Source: Myxococcales bacterium
GTDB lineage: Bacteria > Myxococcota_A > Polyangia > Haliangiales > Haliangiaceae
Reading direction: 5' to 3'
Length of the DNA stretch: 64,000 nucleotides
Assembly: GCA_016794525.1 (NCBI GenBank)
Contig: JAEUJY010000072.1
Span: 62,001 to 126,000 of the forward strand
Shown here: one piece after another, positions 24,599-32,783 of the stretch
How the letters are laid out: each line of letters begins with the position of its first letter
Numbering within the stretch: the stretch's first letter is position 1
The notes under the pieces: generated by a model
Seen by the model: the letters and a program-made list of their open reading frames with translations, nothing else
Database searches by the model: none
What the model was told of the DNA's origin: nothing
Program-made: the position numbers and the translations under genes

Positions 24599-25189
24599 AT
24601 GAGCGAGCTCGACGCGATCGCCGCCGCGCTCTCCGCCCGGGTCGCGCCGGGCATGGCCGGGACGCTGCTCACGTTCCGCGTCGACGATGTCTGGTTGACG
24701 ATGACCGCGCGGCTCGCGCCGCACCTCGAGCTCGCGATGCCGGCGCCCGAGCTGGTCGGCCTGCGCCTGCGGCTGCAGCTCGGCGTGCCGACGCTGCTGG
24801 GTGGCCCTGGGCTCGACGAGCGCTGGGACGTCCGCACCAGCGACCTGGGCTGGGCCGGGCGGCTGCTCGACGAGGCGCCGTGGCCGACCGCGCCGGCGCC
24901 GCGGCGGCACGTCGTCGAGGCGTTCGCCCGGATCGTCGTGCAGCACGTGACCTACGGGCTGTCCGATCCGGCGACCATGACCGGCGCGCCGCCGCCGCCG
25001 CGCTACGTGCTCGAGGTCGCCGACGGCGTCGCCACGATCGAGCGGCGCACCAGCGAGGTCGATCCGGCGCTCGCGGTGGGCGCCGCGCAGCGGCTGGTGC
25101 AGCTGGTCACCCGCACCGCGCGGCGGCAACGCGCGGAGGCCGAGGCCGCGCGGCGGGCGCCGCCGCTGCGCCGCGGGCCGTATCGGTAG
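24599..25189 (+). CDS. Hypothetical protein (196 aa)
   Basis: A 196-residue soluble protein of unknown family, starting MSELDAIAAALSARVAPGM. The middle contains LDERWDVRTSDLGWAGRLLD and the C-terminal helix is Arg/Ala-rich (RRQRAEAEAARRAPP). The start has GGAG five bases upstream and a TACGCT box at 24577-24582, giving a short leader of about ten bases. It ends 20 bases before the convergent TPR gene with a hairpin between. Confidence 0.55.
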   Translation: MSELDAIAAALSARVAPGMAGTLLTFRVDDVWLTMTARLAPHLELAMPAPELVGLRLRLQLGVPTLLGGPGLDERWDVRTSDLGWAGRLLDEAPWPTAPAPRRHVVEAFARIVVQHVTYGLSDPATMTGAPPPPRYVLEVADGVATIERRTSEVDPALAVGAAQRLVQLVTRTARRQRAEAEAARRAPPLRRGPYR

Positions 25190-25207
25190 CGTCGCGCGGC
25201 GGCGACG
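25190..25207. terminator. Hairpin between convergent genes
   Basis: CGTCGC at 25190-25195 pairs with GCGACG at 25202-25207 across six bases. It lies exactly between two convergent stops and could serve both. No T-tract. Confidence 0.35.
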
Positions 25208-25208
25208 T

Positions 25209-26150
25209 TCAGACCGCGTCGACCTCGGCCAGGAGCTCGCTGGCGCGGCGGTTGTCGGGGTGCGCGGCGGCCCACGCCCGCAGCGCCGTGGCGTCGGCGG
25301 CGGCCCCGGACTGCCGCCAGCGCACGTAGCACGCCGACGGCGCGGCCCACGGCTCGTCCGGCTCGAGCGCCAGCGCGCGCTGGTAGGCGGCGAGCGCGTC
25401 GTCGAGGCGGCCCTGCTGCAGGTGGAGGTCGCCGAGATCGAGCAGGATGCCCGCGTTGTCGGGCTGATCGCGCAGCGCCAGCTCGAACGCGGCGATCGCG
25501 CCGTCGAGATCGCCCTCCTCGCGCAGCGCGCCGGCGAGGGCGATCGCGGTCATCGGGCGCGGGCCGCGGGCCAGCGCGGCGCGCGCGATCGCGATCGCGT
25601 CGGCGTAGCGCCAGCACACGCGGTGGAGCTTCACCGTCGCGAACGCGAGGTAGTCGTGGTCGGGGTGGGCGCGATGCAGCGTCAGCGCCAGCGCGTGCAA
25701 CGCCGCGCCCAGCGGCTCGTGGCGGACGCAGGCGACCAGCTCGCGCGCGGCGGCCTGCGGATCGACCGTCGCCGCGACGCCGGGCCGCGCGACCCACGCG
25801 GTCAGCCACGGCACGAACGGCGCGTCGGGCCGCGCCGCCAGGCACGCCAGCGCGAGCGGGATGGCCTCGGCGTGGCGACCGGTCCGCGCCAGCAGCGCGG
25901 CGCGCAGGCCGCCCAGCCCGTACCACATGTTCGTCGCCGGCACCGCGGCCAGCGGGTCGCGCCCCAGCGCGGCGACCAGCGCGTCGATCAGCGCGGCGCA
26001 CGCGGGGCGATCGGCGCCGCTCGCCACCGCGCCGGCGACGTGGTGGATGGCGTGGCCGACATCGCCGGCGGCGAGCGCGGCGCGGGCGATGCGGACGTCG
26101 TCCTCGAAGCTCGGCGGGTCGGCGTCGTGATCGCACGGGGCGTTGGCCAT
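25209..26150 (-). CDS. TPR-repeat protein
   Basis: A 313-residue protein with tetratricopeptide repeats in the C-terminal half. The clearest units are GALREEGDLDGAIAAFELAL and LGDLHLQQGRLDDALAAYQR (about residues 205-270), ending with the canonical 'ALALEPDEP' turn. The N-terminal half is also alpha-helical with looser repeats. TPRs mediate protein-protein contacts; the partner is unknown. There is no signal peptide, so it is cytoplasmic. A TAGACT box lies nine bases before the ATG. Confidence 0.75.
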   Translation of the reverse strand: MANAPCDHDADPPSFEDDVRIARAALAAGDVGHAIHHVAGAVASGADRPACAALIDALVAALGRDPLAAVPATNMWYGLGGLRAALLARTGRHAEAIPLALACLAARPDAPFVPWLTAWVARPGVAATVDPQAAARELVACVRHEPLGAALHALALTLHRAHPDHDYLAFATVKLHRVCWRYADAIAIARAALARGPRPMTAIALAGALREEGDLDGAIAAFELALRDQPDNAGILLDLGDLHLQQGRLDDALAAYQRALALEPDEPWAAPSACYVRWRQSGAAADATALRAWAAAHPDNRRASELLAEVDAV

Positions 26151-26159
26151 GGCCGATCG

Positions 26160-26165
26160 AGTCTA
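26160..26165 (-). promoter_or_regulatory. -10 box (TAGACT) of TPR gene
   Basis: TAGACT nine bases before the ATG at 26150, so any leader would be only a few bases long. Confidence 0.4.
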
Positions 26166-26231
26166 CGCGGGGCGGGGTGTGACGCGGAACGGGGTGGCGC
26201 GGGTCGCGCCGGCTGCGGCATCATCGCCGTC

Positions 26232-26708
26232 ATGTCGACCGCCACCTGGTTCACCGGACGGCGGCGCGCCGTCCGCGCGTCGATCTACGCCGTCAGCGCG
26301 ATCTGCACGATCGTCTGCGCGGTCGGGCTGGCGTTCGGCCACGTCGCGCTGGCGTGGCGGTCGGGCGCCGGGGCGCCGACCGAGCCGCTCCTGACCCACG
26401 GCGGCGCGGTCGGGCTGGTCGGCCTCGCCGTGGTCGCGGCGCTGACGATCTACGGCTGGCGCGCGGAGCTGGCGGGGGCGCTGGCGGCCAGCGGCTCGTC
26501 GGTCCTGGCGCTGGCCGCGGTCGTCCACGTCTGGCTCGGCGTGCACGCGACCCGCTTCGACGCCGCCGCCGGGCAGGCGGTCGTGGCGACGCTGGGCCTG
26601 GTGATCGCGCTGCTCGCGCGGCTGGTGGGCGACGTGATCCTCGACGGCGCCGAGCATCGCGCGCGCGCGGCCGACGGCGGGTTGCCGGTCGCCGCCCGCG
26701 TCGGGTAG
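26232..26708 (+). CDS. Small integral membrane protein (158 aa)
   Basis: A 158-residue protein with four predicted membrane helices: about residues 17-40 (IYAVSAICTIVCAVGLAFGH), 58-75, 80-100 and 112-135. The N-terminus is basic (TGRRRAVRAS) and the C-terminus is charged, so both ends are probably cytoplasmic. The family is not recognised. A CATCAT hexamer lies seven bases before the ATG. Confidence 0.6.
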   Translation: MSTATWFTGRRRAVRASIYAVSAICTIVCAVGLAFGHVALAWRSGAGAPTEPLLTHGGAVGLVGLAVVAALTIYGWRAELAGALAASGSSVLALAAVVHVWLGVHATRFDAAAGQAVVATLGLVIALLARLVGDVILDGAEHRARAADGGLPVAARVG

Positions 26709-26728
26709 CTGCGCGGCGCCGTCGCGCG

Positions 26729-27205
26729 TCAGCGGGCGGGGCGGCCGAGCCGCTTGCGGACGATCGCGTCGTAGGCGCGCTTGATCGCGATGAACGCCTC
26801 GGGATCGCCGCCGCGATCGGGGTGGTGCTCGAGCACCTTGGCGCGGAACGCGGCCTTCACGGCCGGCAACGGGTCGGCGGCGCGCACGCCGAGCACGGCG
26901 TACGGATCGACGGCGCGCGCGGCGGCGGTGGTGGCGCGCGGCGGCGCGCGCTTCGGGAACGGCGGCTGCCCGGCGAGGACGCGGCGCCACGCCCCAGCCC
27001 AGGGACCGTCGACGAGCTCGAGCGGGCGGCCGGCGGCGCGCTCGGCCAGCGCCACGGCCTCGGCGGTGGTGGTGGCGCCGCCGCCCCAGGCGTCGGGCGG
27101 CCGGAACGCCTCGAGCGTCGGCGTGCCGGTCCACCACGCGCACCACAGCAGGCGGCGGCGCTTGGTGGGGGCGATCGCGACGATCGCGCGGGCGAGGGTG
27201 GTCAC
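26729..27205 (-). CDS. J-domain (DnaJ-like) protein
   Basis: A 158-residue protein with a C-terminal J domain of about 55 residues: DPYAVLGVRAADPLPAVKAA, then the essential His-Pro-Asp in LEHHPDRGGDPEAFIAIKRA. J domains stimulate Hsp70 ATPase activity. There is no Gly/Phe or zinc-finger region, so this is a class-III co-chaperone with a private N-terminal domain (about 95 residues, with WCAWWTGTPTLEAF). The start is taken as the GTG at 27205. It is divergent from the GreA/GreB-like gene. Confidence 0.8.
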   Translation of the reverse strand: MTTLARAIVAIAPTKRRRLLWCAWWTGTPTLEAFRPPDAWGGGATTTAEAVALAERAAGRPLELVDGPWAGAWRRVLAGQPPFPKRAPPRATTAAARAVDPYAVLGVRAADPLPAVKAAFRAKVLEHHPDRGGDPEAFIAIKRAYDAIVRKRLGRPAR

Positions 27206-27277
27206 GGCGAGGCCATCGGGTACCACGATCCGCCGCGCCGGCGGCGAGCGAGTCCGCGCACCCGCCGCGATCGGCGC

Positions 27278-27283
27278 TACGCT
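27278..27283 (+). promoter_or_regulatory. -10 box (TACGCT) of GreA/GreB-like gene, leaderless-type
   Basis: TACGCT with a six-base spacer to the GTG at 27290. It supports the GTG start. Confidence 0.5.
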
Positions 27284-27289
27284 GCCCGG

Positions 27290-27712
27290 GTGAGCAAGGC
27301 CTTCACCCGCGAGGACGACGACGCGCCGCCGCCGGCGGTCACGCGCCGCGGCGTCGCGGTGCCGACGCCGAACCCGGTCACCGCCGCCGGGCTGCGGGCG
27401 CTGCGGGCCGAGCTGGCGGGCGCGAGCGGCGATCGCGCCCGCGAGCTGGCCGATCACCTGGCAACGGCCGAGGTGCTCGCGCCGGCCGATCGCGCCGCGG
27501 CCGGGTTCGGCGCCCGCGTGACCGTCGTCGACGACGCCGGCCGCCGCCACACCTACCGCATCGTCGGCGCGATCGAGGCCGCGCCGCGCGAGGGCGCGAT
27601 CAGCTGGCAGTCGCCGATCGCCGAGGCGCTGCAGGCCGCGCGGGTCGGCGACACCGTCGCGCTGCCGCGCGGCGAGGTCGAGGTCGTCGCGATCGACTAC
27701 CCCGCGGCGTGA
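27290..27712 (+). CDS. GreA/GreB-family transcription elongation factor-like protein
   Basis: A 140-residue protein related to GreA/GreB. The C-terminal FKBP-like domain is recognisable: FGARVTVVDDAGRRHTYRIV, then AISWQSPIAEALQAARVGDT and the closing VEVVAIDYP. The N-terminal coiled coil is much shorter than the usual 75 residues (PVTAAGLRALRAELAG region) and the acidic tip residues are not obvious, so RNA-cleavage stimulation is uncertain. It may be a GreB-like regulator acting in the RNA polymerase secondary channel. Confidence 0.75.
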   Translation: MSKAFTREDDDAPPPAVTRRGVAVPTPNPVTAAGLRALRAELAGASGDRARELADHLATAEVLAPADRAAAGFGARVTVVDDAGRRHTYRIVGAIEAAPREGAISWQSPIAEALQAARVGDTVALPRGEVEVVAIDYPAA

Positions 27713-27725
27713 CGGCCGCGCGCCG

Positions 27726-28190
27726 TCACCCGCGCTCGATGCGCGCCTGGTAGCAGTTGAACTGCGAGCGGACGTGGACGTACGCGACCGCGGGATCGCC
27801 GAGGATCGTCCGCGCGCGGTCGGCGAGCTCGGGGCCTGCGACGACGGCGCCGGTCGGGTAAACGATCCAGTCGCGCGCGTCGTAGCCGCGGATCAGCGCC
27901 GGCGTGAGGTGCGCGAACCACGCCGGCAGCGCGGCGTCGCGGTACCGCGGGCAGGCGTCGGCGTGGACGAACACCGGGCCGATCTCGGCGTAGGGCTGCG
28001 CGGCCGCGAACGGGCGGTACGCCAGCACCAGCATCGGCTCGCCGGGCGCGATCAGCCCGAGGCAGTGGCGGCACGGGTTGCGGCCGCCCTCGGCGACGGT
28101 CCGGACCGGCGGCTGGTGGTTGGCGTCGAGTCCGCCGCGGCGGAGGTGGTCGGCGTGGTCGGTGGGGATGCCCTGGACGAGGAGCTGCAT
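27726..28190 (-). CDS. DUF1203 family protein
   Basis: A 154-residue protein of the DUF1203 family. The family pattern is clear: PCRHCLGLIAPGEPMLVLAY, then RPFAAAQPYAEIGPVFVHAD and a closing QFNCYQARIE. The two cysteines of CRHC and a later ADAC could bind a metal. Function is unknown across the family. It is convergent with the GreA/GreB-like gene. Confidence 0.85.
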   Translation of the reverse strand: MQLLVQGIPTDHADHLRRGGLDANHQPPVRTVAEGGRNPCRHCLGLIAPGEPMLVLAYRPFAAAQPYAEIGPVFVHADACPRYRDAALPAWFAHLTPALIRGYDARDWIVYPTGAVVAGPELADRARTILGDPAVAYVHVRSQFNCYQARIERG

Positions 28191-28290
28191 GCCGTCACTC
28201 GACCACGCGCCGTCTGGCGCTGCTGGCCGGTTCCGGACCTCGCAGCGAGATCGCGATCGCGATCGCGGACCATGCGCGATCGCCGCGCGC

Positions 28291-28296
28291 TACGCT
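28291..28296 (+). promoter_or_regulatory. -10 box (TACGCT) of Sel1 lipoprotein gene, leaderless-type
   Basis: TACGCT with a seven-base spacer to the ATG at 28304. A threefold GATCGC repeat (28249-28266) lies upstream where a regulator could bind. Confidence 0.5.
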
Positions 28297-28303
28297 CGCG
28301 CCC

Positions 28304-29158
28304 ATGAGCAAGCTCGCCTGCGTGTTGGTCCTCGCGGCCGCCGGCTGCGGCGGGGCCGCGCCCGCGCCCGCGCCCGCCCCGACGTCGGCCCCGGGCAACG
28401 CCGCCGCGCCCCCGCCGCGCTGCGACCCCAGCGACCTCGCCACCTGCGATCGCGCGTGCGTCGCCGGCGACATCGAGGTGTGCGCGCAGCTCGGCGCGCT
28501 GTACGCGACCGCCGAGGGCGAGCTGGCCGATCTGCGCGACGTGCCGCGCGCGGCGCGCTACCTCGAGAAGGCGTGCGCCGCCGACGAGCTGCCGAGCTGC
28601 TACCTGCTGGCGTGGTCGCTCGACCAGGGCACCGAGCTGGGGCCCGACCTGGCCCGCGCCGCGACGCTGTACCAACGGGCCTGCGCCGGCGGCGTACCCG
28701 CGGCGTGCGGCGCGCTCGGCACGATGGCCGAGGACGGCCGCGGCGTGCCGAAGGACGAGGCCCGCGCCGCCGAGCTGTACCGCATCCCGTGCGACCGCGG
28801 CGATCAGGGCTACTGCACCAACCTCGGCCGCATGTACAAGTACGGGCGCGGCGTGCCTCGCGATCTGGCGCGCGCGCGGGCGTTGTTCGACGCGGCGTGC
28901 ACCAAGGCCGAGCAGCTCGCGTGCAACAACCTCGGCGTGATGTACGAGCAGGGCATCGGCGTCGCCGTCGACTACGCCCGGGCCCACGCGCTGTACACCC
29001 AGGCGTGCGACGGCGGCGAGCCGCGCGGCTGCCACAACCTCGGCGTCCTCGCCGCGAATGGCAGCGGCGAGCCCGCCGATCCGGCGGCCGCGCGCGCCTG
29101 GTTCCAGCGCGCGTGCGACGCCGGCCTCGCCGAGAGCTGCGCGCAAGTCGCCCCGTGA
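28304..29158 (+). CDS. Sel1-repeat lipoprotein
   Basis: A 284-residue predicted lipoprotein (MSKLACVLVLAAAGCGG, lipid Cys15) with an Ala/Pro linker to about residue 38. Six or more Sel1-like repeats follow, each about 36 residues with the pattern 'A..LY..AC..G...AC..LG..Y..G.GV' (for example YQRACAGGVPAACGALGTMA, YKYGRGVPRDLARARALFDA). The paired cysteines bridge adjacent helices in this subfamily, as in secreted Helicobacter Cys-rich proteins. It is presumably a periplasmic or surface scaffold. A second Sel1 gene follows after 44 bases. Confidence 0.85.
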   Translation: MSKLACVLVLAAAGCGGAAPAPAPAPTSAPGNAAAPPPRCDPSDLATCDRACVAGDIEVCAQLGALYATAEGELADLRDVPRAARYLEKACAADELPSCYLLAWSLDQGTELGPDLARAATLYQRACAGGVPAACGALGTMAEDGRGVPKDEARAAELYRIPCDRGDQGYCTNLGRMYKYGRGVPRDLARARALFDAACTKAEQLACNNLGVMYEQGIGVAVDYARAHALYTQACDGGEPRGCHNLGVLAANGSGEPADPAAARAWFQRACDAGLAESCAQVAP

Positions 29159-29190
29159 CGCGGCGCTGGCCGGCGGGCGGGCGCGCTTGG

Positions 29191-29196
29191 TATCCT
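29191..29196 (+). promoter_or_regulatory. -10 box (TATCCT) of second Sel1 gene, leaderless-type
   Basis: TATCCT with a six-base spacer to the ATG at 29203, so the gene probably has its own promoter although it follows another Sel1 gene closely. Confidence 0.45.
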
Positions 29197-29202
29197 GTGG
29201 CC

Positions 29203-30021
29203 ATGCGCGTCCTCGGCCCGGTGTCGCTGGTGCTCCTCTCGACGCTGCTCGCCCAGGCCCAGCCCGCGGCGGCGCCCCCGCCGTGCAAGGACGCCGCCGC
29301 GTGCGTGAACCTCGCGGTCGAGGCGCTCAAGCGGAACGACGTGGTGCTGTCGACGGCGTACGTCAAGCGGGCGTGCGAGTTCGGCAGCGCCGACGGCTGC
29401 GCCGGCCTCGGCAAGGCGTACCAGACCGGGCGTGGCACCGCGGTGGACCTGGTGCGCGCCGAGGCGGCCTACCGGACCGCGTGCCAGGGCGGCGTGATGA
29501 ACGCGTGCCACAACCTCGCGCTCGCGATCCAGAACCGGCAGATGCACGGCACCCTCGACGAAGCGATCGAGCTGATGACGCGGTCGTGCGATCGCGGCGT
29601 GCAGGCGTCGTGCGCCGAGCTGCCCCGCATGAAGGCCCCGCCACCGCCGCCGCTGCCGATCTGCAGCGAGGCCGCCCCCGAGGCCTGCTTCGCGGCGTGC
29701 ATGCACCAACCCGACCTCGCGCGGTGCAACGACGCGCGCCGCTGGGGCTCGTTCGCCGAGGCCGACTGGGCCAAGCTCGACCAGCGCCGGTGCGCGCTCA
29801 AGGACTGGTACGCGTGCGTCGAGGTCGGCTGGCGGTACGAGCGCGACCACGCGGCGGCGCTGGCGTTCAAGCACTACACGATGGCGTGCACCGGCGGCCG
29901 CGTTGGCTGCGCCGCGGCGGCGCGGCTCAAGGCCTGCAAGGCCAAGCCGCGCAAGTGCCCCAAGCCGGCGCTGCCCGCCGAGCTGGCCGACGACGGCGAC
30001 GCCGACGTCTGGGGACCGTAG
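29203..30021 (+). CDS. Secreted Sel1-like repeat protein
   Basis: A 272-residue exported protein. MRVLGPVSLVLLSTLLAQAQ is a signal peptide cleaved near residue 19 without a lipobox. Three Cys-paired Sel1-like repeats follow (VKRACEFGSADGCAGLGKAY, YRTACQGGVMNACHNLALAI). A proline-rich break (KAPPPPPLPICSE) near residue 147 precedes further helical repeats ending in CKAKPRKCPKP. It is probably periplasmic and paired with the adjacent Sel1 lipoprotein, perhaps as a duplicated locus. Confidence 0.75.
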   Translation: MRVLGPVSLVLLSTLLAQAQPAAAPPPCKDAAACVNLAVEALKRNDVVLSTAYVKRACEFGSADGCAGLGKAYQTGRGTAVDLVRAEAAYRTACQGGVMNACHNLALAIQNRQMHGTLDEAIELMTRSCDRGVQASCAELPRMKAPPPPPLPICSEAAPEACFAACMHQPDLARCNDARRWGSFAEADWAKLDQRRCALKDWYACVEVGWRYERDHAAALAFKHYTMACTGGRVGCAAAARLKACKAKPRKCPKPALPAELADDGDADVWGP

Positions 30022-30030
30022 CCGCGGACC

Positions 30031-30045
30031 CACGGCGCGGCCGTG
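30031..30045. terminator. Hairpin between convergent genes
   Basis: CACGGC at 30031-30036 pairs with GCCGTG at 30040-30045 across three bases. It lies between the Sel1 gene and the convergent DUF1566-like gene. Confidence 0.35.
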
Positions 30046-30064
30046 CAGCCTGACGCGCCGGCGA

Positions 30065-31351
30065 TCACGGCGCGGGGTAGTACGGCACCACGAAGAACTC
30101 CTTGCTCTCCTCGTCGGTGCCCTGGAAGCCCGTCTGGAAGTTGAACGCCCACTGCATCTGCTCGGTGCCGTTGGGGGCCGGGCCGGGGTTGGTGCCGTCG
30201 CACGGCGCGCGGCTGTCGCCGGTCGCGGCTCGCTGGCACGCCCAGTAGAAGAAGCGCTGGAAGCGATGGAAGCCAGCGCGGTCGTCCTCGACCAGCAGCG
30301 CGTCGGGCGCGGGCGCGAGCTGGGCGTGGAGGTCGCGCAGCTCGTCGACGGTCGGCAAGCTCCAGGTCGACGCGCCGGCGTAGCTCGCGGCGTTCATGCC
30401 CCGCAACCACGCGGCGGCGGTCGGGAAGCGCATCGCGCCGGTGGCGATGATCGTGGCGGTGGTGATGTCGTAGCCGGTCTGGAACGACAGCGTCTCGGCG
30501 CCCGCGACGCCGAACGCCGACGACGCGGCGAGCGATCCGTCGACGGGCCAGGTGCGATCGTGGACGCTGTCGTAGACCGCCAGGCCCGCCGCCGGGCCGG
30601 CGGTGTAGGGGACCAGCCCGGTCCCGACCGGCGCGGCGCCGATCGCGCCGTGGACCACCGGCAGGACGTAGAAGTAGTTGGCGCGGGTGGTGTTGCGGCC
30701 GCGGCCGCCGCTCGTGAACGTGAACGTGTAGGCGTTGGGCGAGGTCTTCGGCGTCGGCTCGGCGGCCTTGGTGCCGGCGGTCCAGTACAGGCCTTGCTGG
30801 AGATCGCGGAACGGGCCGATCTGGTTGCGCGCGCGGTCGCCGAACCCCTCGGGGAACTTCCCGCCCAGCGTGCTGGTGAACAGCTGGCCCAGCGCGCTGC
30901 CGGTGCAGCCTGGACCGAACGACTTGCCGGAGTTGCCACCCTCGACCGCGCAGCTCGGGTCGGTGGGCGGTGTCACCGGCAGCTGCCAGTCGCGGTGGCC
31001 GAGGTAGCCCGCGCCACCGTCGTAGGCGTTGAGCGCCGCGATCCACCGGACGGCGGTCGCGTAGGTCATCGTGCCGTCGGCGTTCACCCCGGCGACGCCC
31101 AGCGCCGCGCGCATCGCCGGATCGCCGGCGAGGTTGGCGTCGGCGAGCCAGTACACACGCTGCGTCGGGTCGTAGACCGTGGCCCCGGCGGCGGCGGCGG
31201 CGTCGATGGAGACGCCGGCGTCGACGGTCGCCGTGGCCGCGGCGGCGTCGGCGAGCCGACCGCGGTGGTGGCCGCGCGGGTGGTCGCACCGCGCACAGCT
31301 CGCGAGCGCCATCAGCGCCACGACGATCGTCGATCGATCGAGTCTCCCCAT
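30065..31351 (-). CDS. DUF1566 (Lcl_C)-type lipoprotein
   Basis: A 428-residue predicted secreted protein with lipobox-like ALASC near residue 19 and an Asp/Ala linker to about residue 55. It then carries two DUF1566/Lcl_C-like domains: VYDPTQRVYWLADANLAGDP with AVRWIAALNAYDGGAGYLGH and RDWQLPVTPP, and a second set AVYDSVHDRTWPVDGSLAAS with STWSLPTVDELRDLHAQLAP. The 'W.LP....L' motif is diagnostic of this C-type-lectin-like fold. The role is probably surface recognition. A TACCAT box lies six bases before the ATG. Confidence 0.8.
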   Translation of the reverse strand: MGRLDRSTIVVALMALASCARCDHPRGHHRGRLADAAAATATVDAGVSIDAAAAAGATVYDPTQRVYWLADANLAGDPAMRAALGVAGVNADGTMTYATAVRWIAALNAYDGGAGYLGHRDWQLPVTPPTDPSCAVEGGNSGKSFGPGCTGSALGQLFTSTLGGKFPEGFGDRARNQIGPFRDLQQGLYWTAGTKAAEPTPKTSPNAYTFTFTSGGRGRNTTRANYFYVLPVVHGAIGAAPVGTGLVPYTAGPAAGLAVYDSVHDRTWPVDGSLAASSAFGVAGAETLSFQTGYDITTATIIATGAMRFPTAAAWLRGMNAASYAGASTWSLPTVDELRDLHAQLAPAPDALLVEDDRAGFHRFQRFFYWACQRAATGDSRAPCDGTNPGPAPNGTEQMQWAFNFQTGFQGTDEESKEFFVVPYYPAP

Positions 31352-31357
31352 CCGGCG

Positions 31358-31363
31358 ATGGTA
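31358..31363 (-). promoter_or_regulatory. -10 box (TACCAT), leaderless-type
   Basis: TACCAT with a six-base spacer to the ATG at 31351. Confidence 0.5.
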
Positions 31364-31403
31364 TCGCAGCGCGTTCGTGTGGCGGCCGCGCGCGGGCGCG
31401 CGG

Positions 31404-32693
31404 TCAGGGGTTGACGCAGCCGAGCACCACGCTGGTCGGCGATGGCGCGAGGTCGCGGCAGACGTAGCCGGCGCGACAGCCGCCCTGGGTGTCGATCGGC
31501 CCGCCGCAGCGATCGGCGCAGACGTTGTCGGTCGCGACGCCTGGCAAGACCGAGTCGGAGCAGGCGCTCAGGCCCAGCGAGCATCCGCCGCTGGCGCCGG
31601 GCACCGGGCAGGCGAGCTGCGGCGTGCAGTGGCCGCCGGGAAACGTGAGGCCGATCTTGCAGTCCCACTCGCTCGGGACGCCGCAGTCCTCGTCCATCAC
31701 GCACGGGTCGCCGGCGTGGGGGTGGCGGCAGTACCGGCCGACACCGACGCCCCCGTCGACGCAGCGATAGCCGAACGCGGCCCGGCAGTCGCTGTCGCTG
31801 GTGCAGCGATCGACGCAGGCGGTGCCGGCCTCGACGCCGGTCGTGATCGCGGCCATCGCGACGCAGTGCCCGTCGCCGGCGCAGGTCGTGTCGTCGCCGA
31901 TCGTGCAGCCGATGCGGTGGCACTGACCGGTCGGGTACTCGAAGCGATCGGCGATGCAGCGCGAGTCCGGCGCGCACTCACCGAAGCTCACGCACGGATC
32001 GCCGTCGATCGCGGTCGGCGTCCCGGGGAGGCACGCGACGTCGCCGCCGAGCATCGGCGCGCCCGCGAACCAGGCGGCGCAGGCCTGGCCGGCCGGGCAC
32101 GCGCACGCGCCGACGCCGCAGGCCGGCAGGCACAGGCGGAACGCGCCCGTCGGCTCGCCCACGGTCACGCACTGGTTGCCGGCGCCGCACGACGCGTCGT
32201 CGGTGCACGCCTCGATCTGGTTCACGCAGAAGCCGCTCGCGGGCCAGGCCGCGCCGGCGATCTGGAAGCGCATGCAGATGCCGTCGCCGAGGCCGCTCAC
32301 GCTGTCGCAGTTCGAGTCGACCGCGCACGGCCCGCCGACCGCACCCGGCGTCGGGGCCGGGCAGATCGGCGCGTCGATCGGCGCGTCGACCGGCGTGGCG
32401 TCGATGGGTGCGTCGACCGGCGTGGCGTCGTCGGGCGCGGCGTCGTCGGGTGCGGCGTCGATCGGGGCGTCGACCGGCGCGTCGACCGGCGCGTCGATGG
32501 GCGCGTCGATGGGGGCGTCGATGGGCGCGTCGACCGGCGCGGCGTCGTCGGGCGCGGCGTCGCCCGCGGCAGCGTCCAGGCGGGCGTCCGCGCTGGCGGC
32601 GTCGACGTCCTCGTGGCTGCGAGGCTCGCCGCACGCACCCCACGCCGCCGTCACTGCGAAGCCGAGCAACACCACGACCGCGCCTCGTTGCAT
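31404..32693 (-). CDS. Cys-rich lipoprotein with DAPID repeat linker
   Basis: A 429-residue predicted lipoprotein (signal peptide ending AWGAC, lipid Cys21). Residues 45-110 are a low-complexity spacer of repeated Asp-Ala-Pro-Ile/Val units. Behind it lies a domain with about 30 cysteines in repeated 'C..D..C' spacing (GPCAVDSNCDSVSG, EACTDDASCGAGNQC, DRCTSDSDCRAAFG), typical of disulfide-rich secreted myxobacterial proteins of unknown role. The spacer probably lifts the domain off the membrane surface. A TACGCT box lies six bases before the ATG. Confidence 0.75.
   Translation of the reverse strand: MQRGAVVVLLGFAVTAAWGACGEPRSHEDVDAASADARLDAAAGDAAPDDAAPVDAPIDAPIDAPIDAPVDAPVDAPIDAAPDDAAPDDATPVDAPIDATPVDAPIDAPICPAPTPGAVGGPCAVDSNCDSVSGLGDGICMRFQIAGAAWPASGFCVNQIEACTDDASCGAGNQCVTVGEPTGAFRLCLPACGVGACACPAGQACAAWFAGAPMLGGDVACLPGTPTAIDGDPCVSFGECAPDSRCIADRFEYPTGQCHRIGCTIGDDTTCAGDGHCVAMAAITTGVEAGTACVDRCTSDSDCRAAFGYRCVDGGVGVGRYCRHPHAGDPCVMDEDCGVPSEWDCKIGLTFPGGHCTPQLACPVPGASGGCSLGLSACSDSVLPGVATDNVCADRCGGPIDTQGGCRAGYVCRDLAPSPTSVVLGCVNP
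32364..32561 (-). repeat. Tandem 12-bp repeats encoding Asp-Ala-Pro spacer
   Basis: Within the Cys-rich lipoprotein gene, degenerate 12-base units (plus strand, for example GGCGCGTCGATC) repeat with few changes and encode D-A-P-I/V units. Such tracts expand and contract by slippage, so spacer length may vary between strains. Confidence 0.8.
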
Positions 32694-32699
32694 GCCGCG

Positions 32700-32705
32700 A
32701 GCGTA
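32700..32705 (-). promoter_or_regulatory. -10 box (TACGCT), leaderless-type
   Basis: TACGCT with a six-base spacer to the ATG at 32693. Confidence 0.5.
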
Positions 32706-32783
32706 TCGCGGCGACGTCGCGCGCGCCGCTACGCCGTAGCGTCGCAGGTGGTGGCCCGACCTGCGCCATTGTTTGCGATCAGG

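Noticed and set aside
28249-28266. Threefold GATCGC repeat taken as an iteron
   Set aside because: GATCGC is common in coding and spacer DNA here (also near 4490 and 25580). Three copies alone do not mark an origin.
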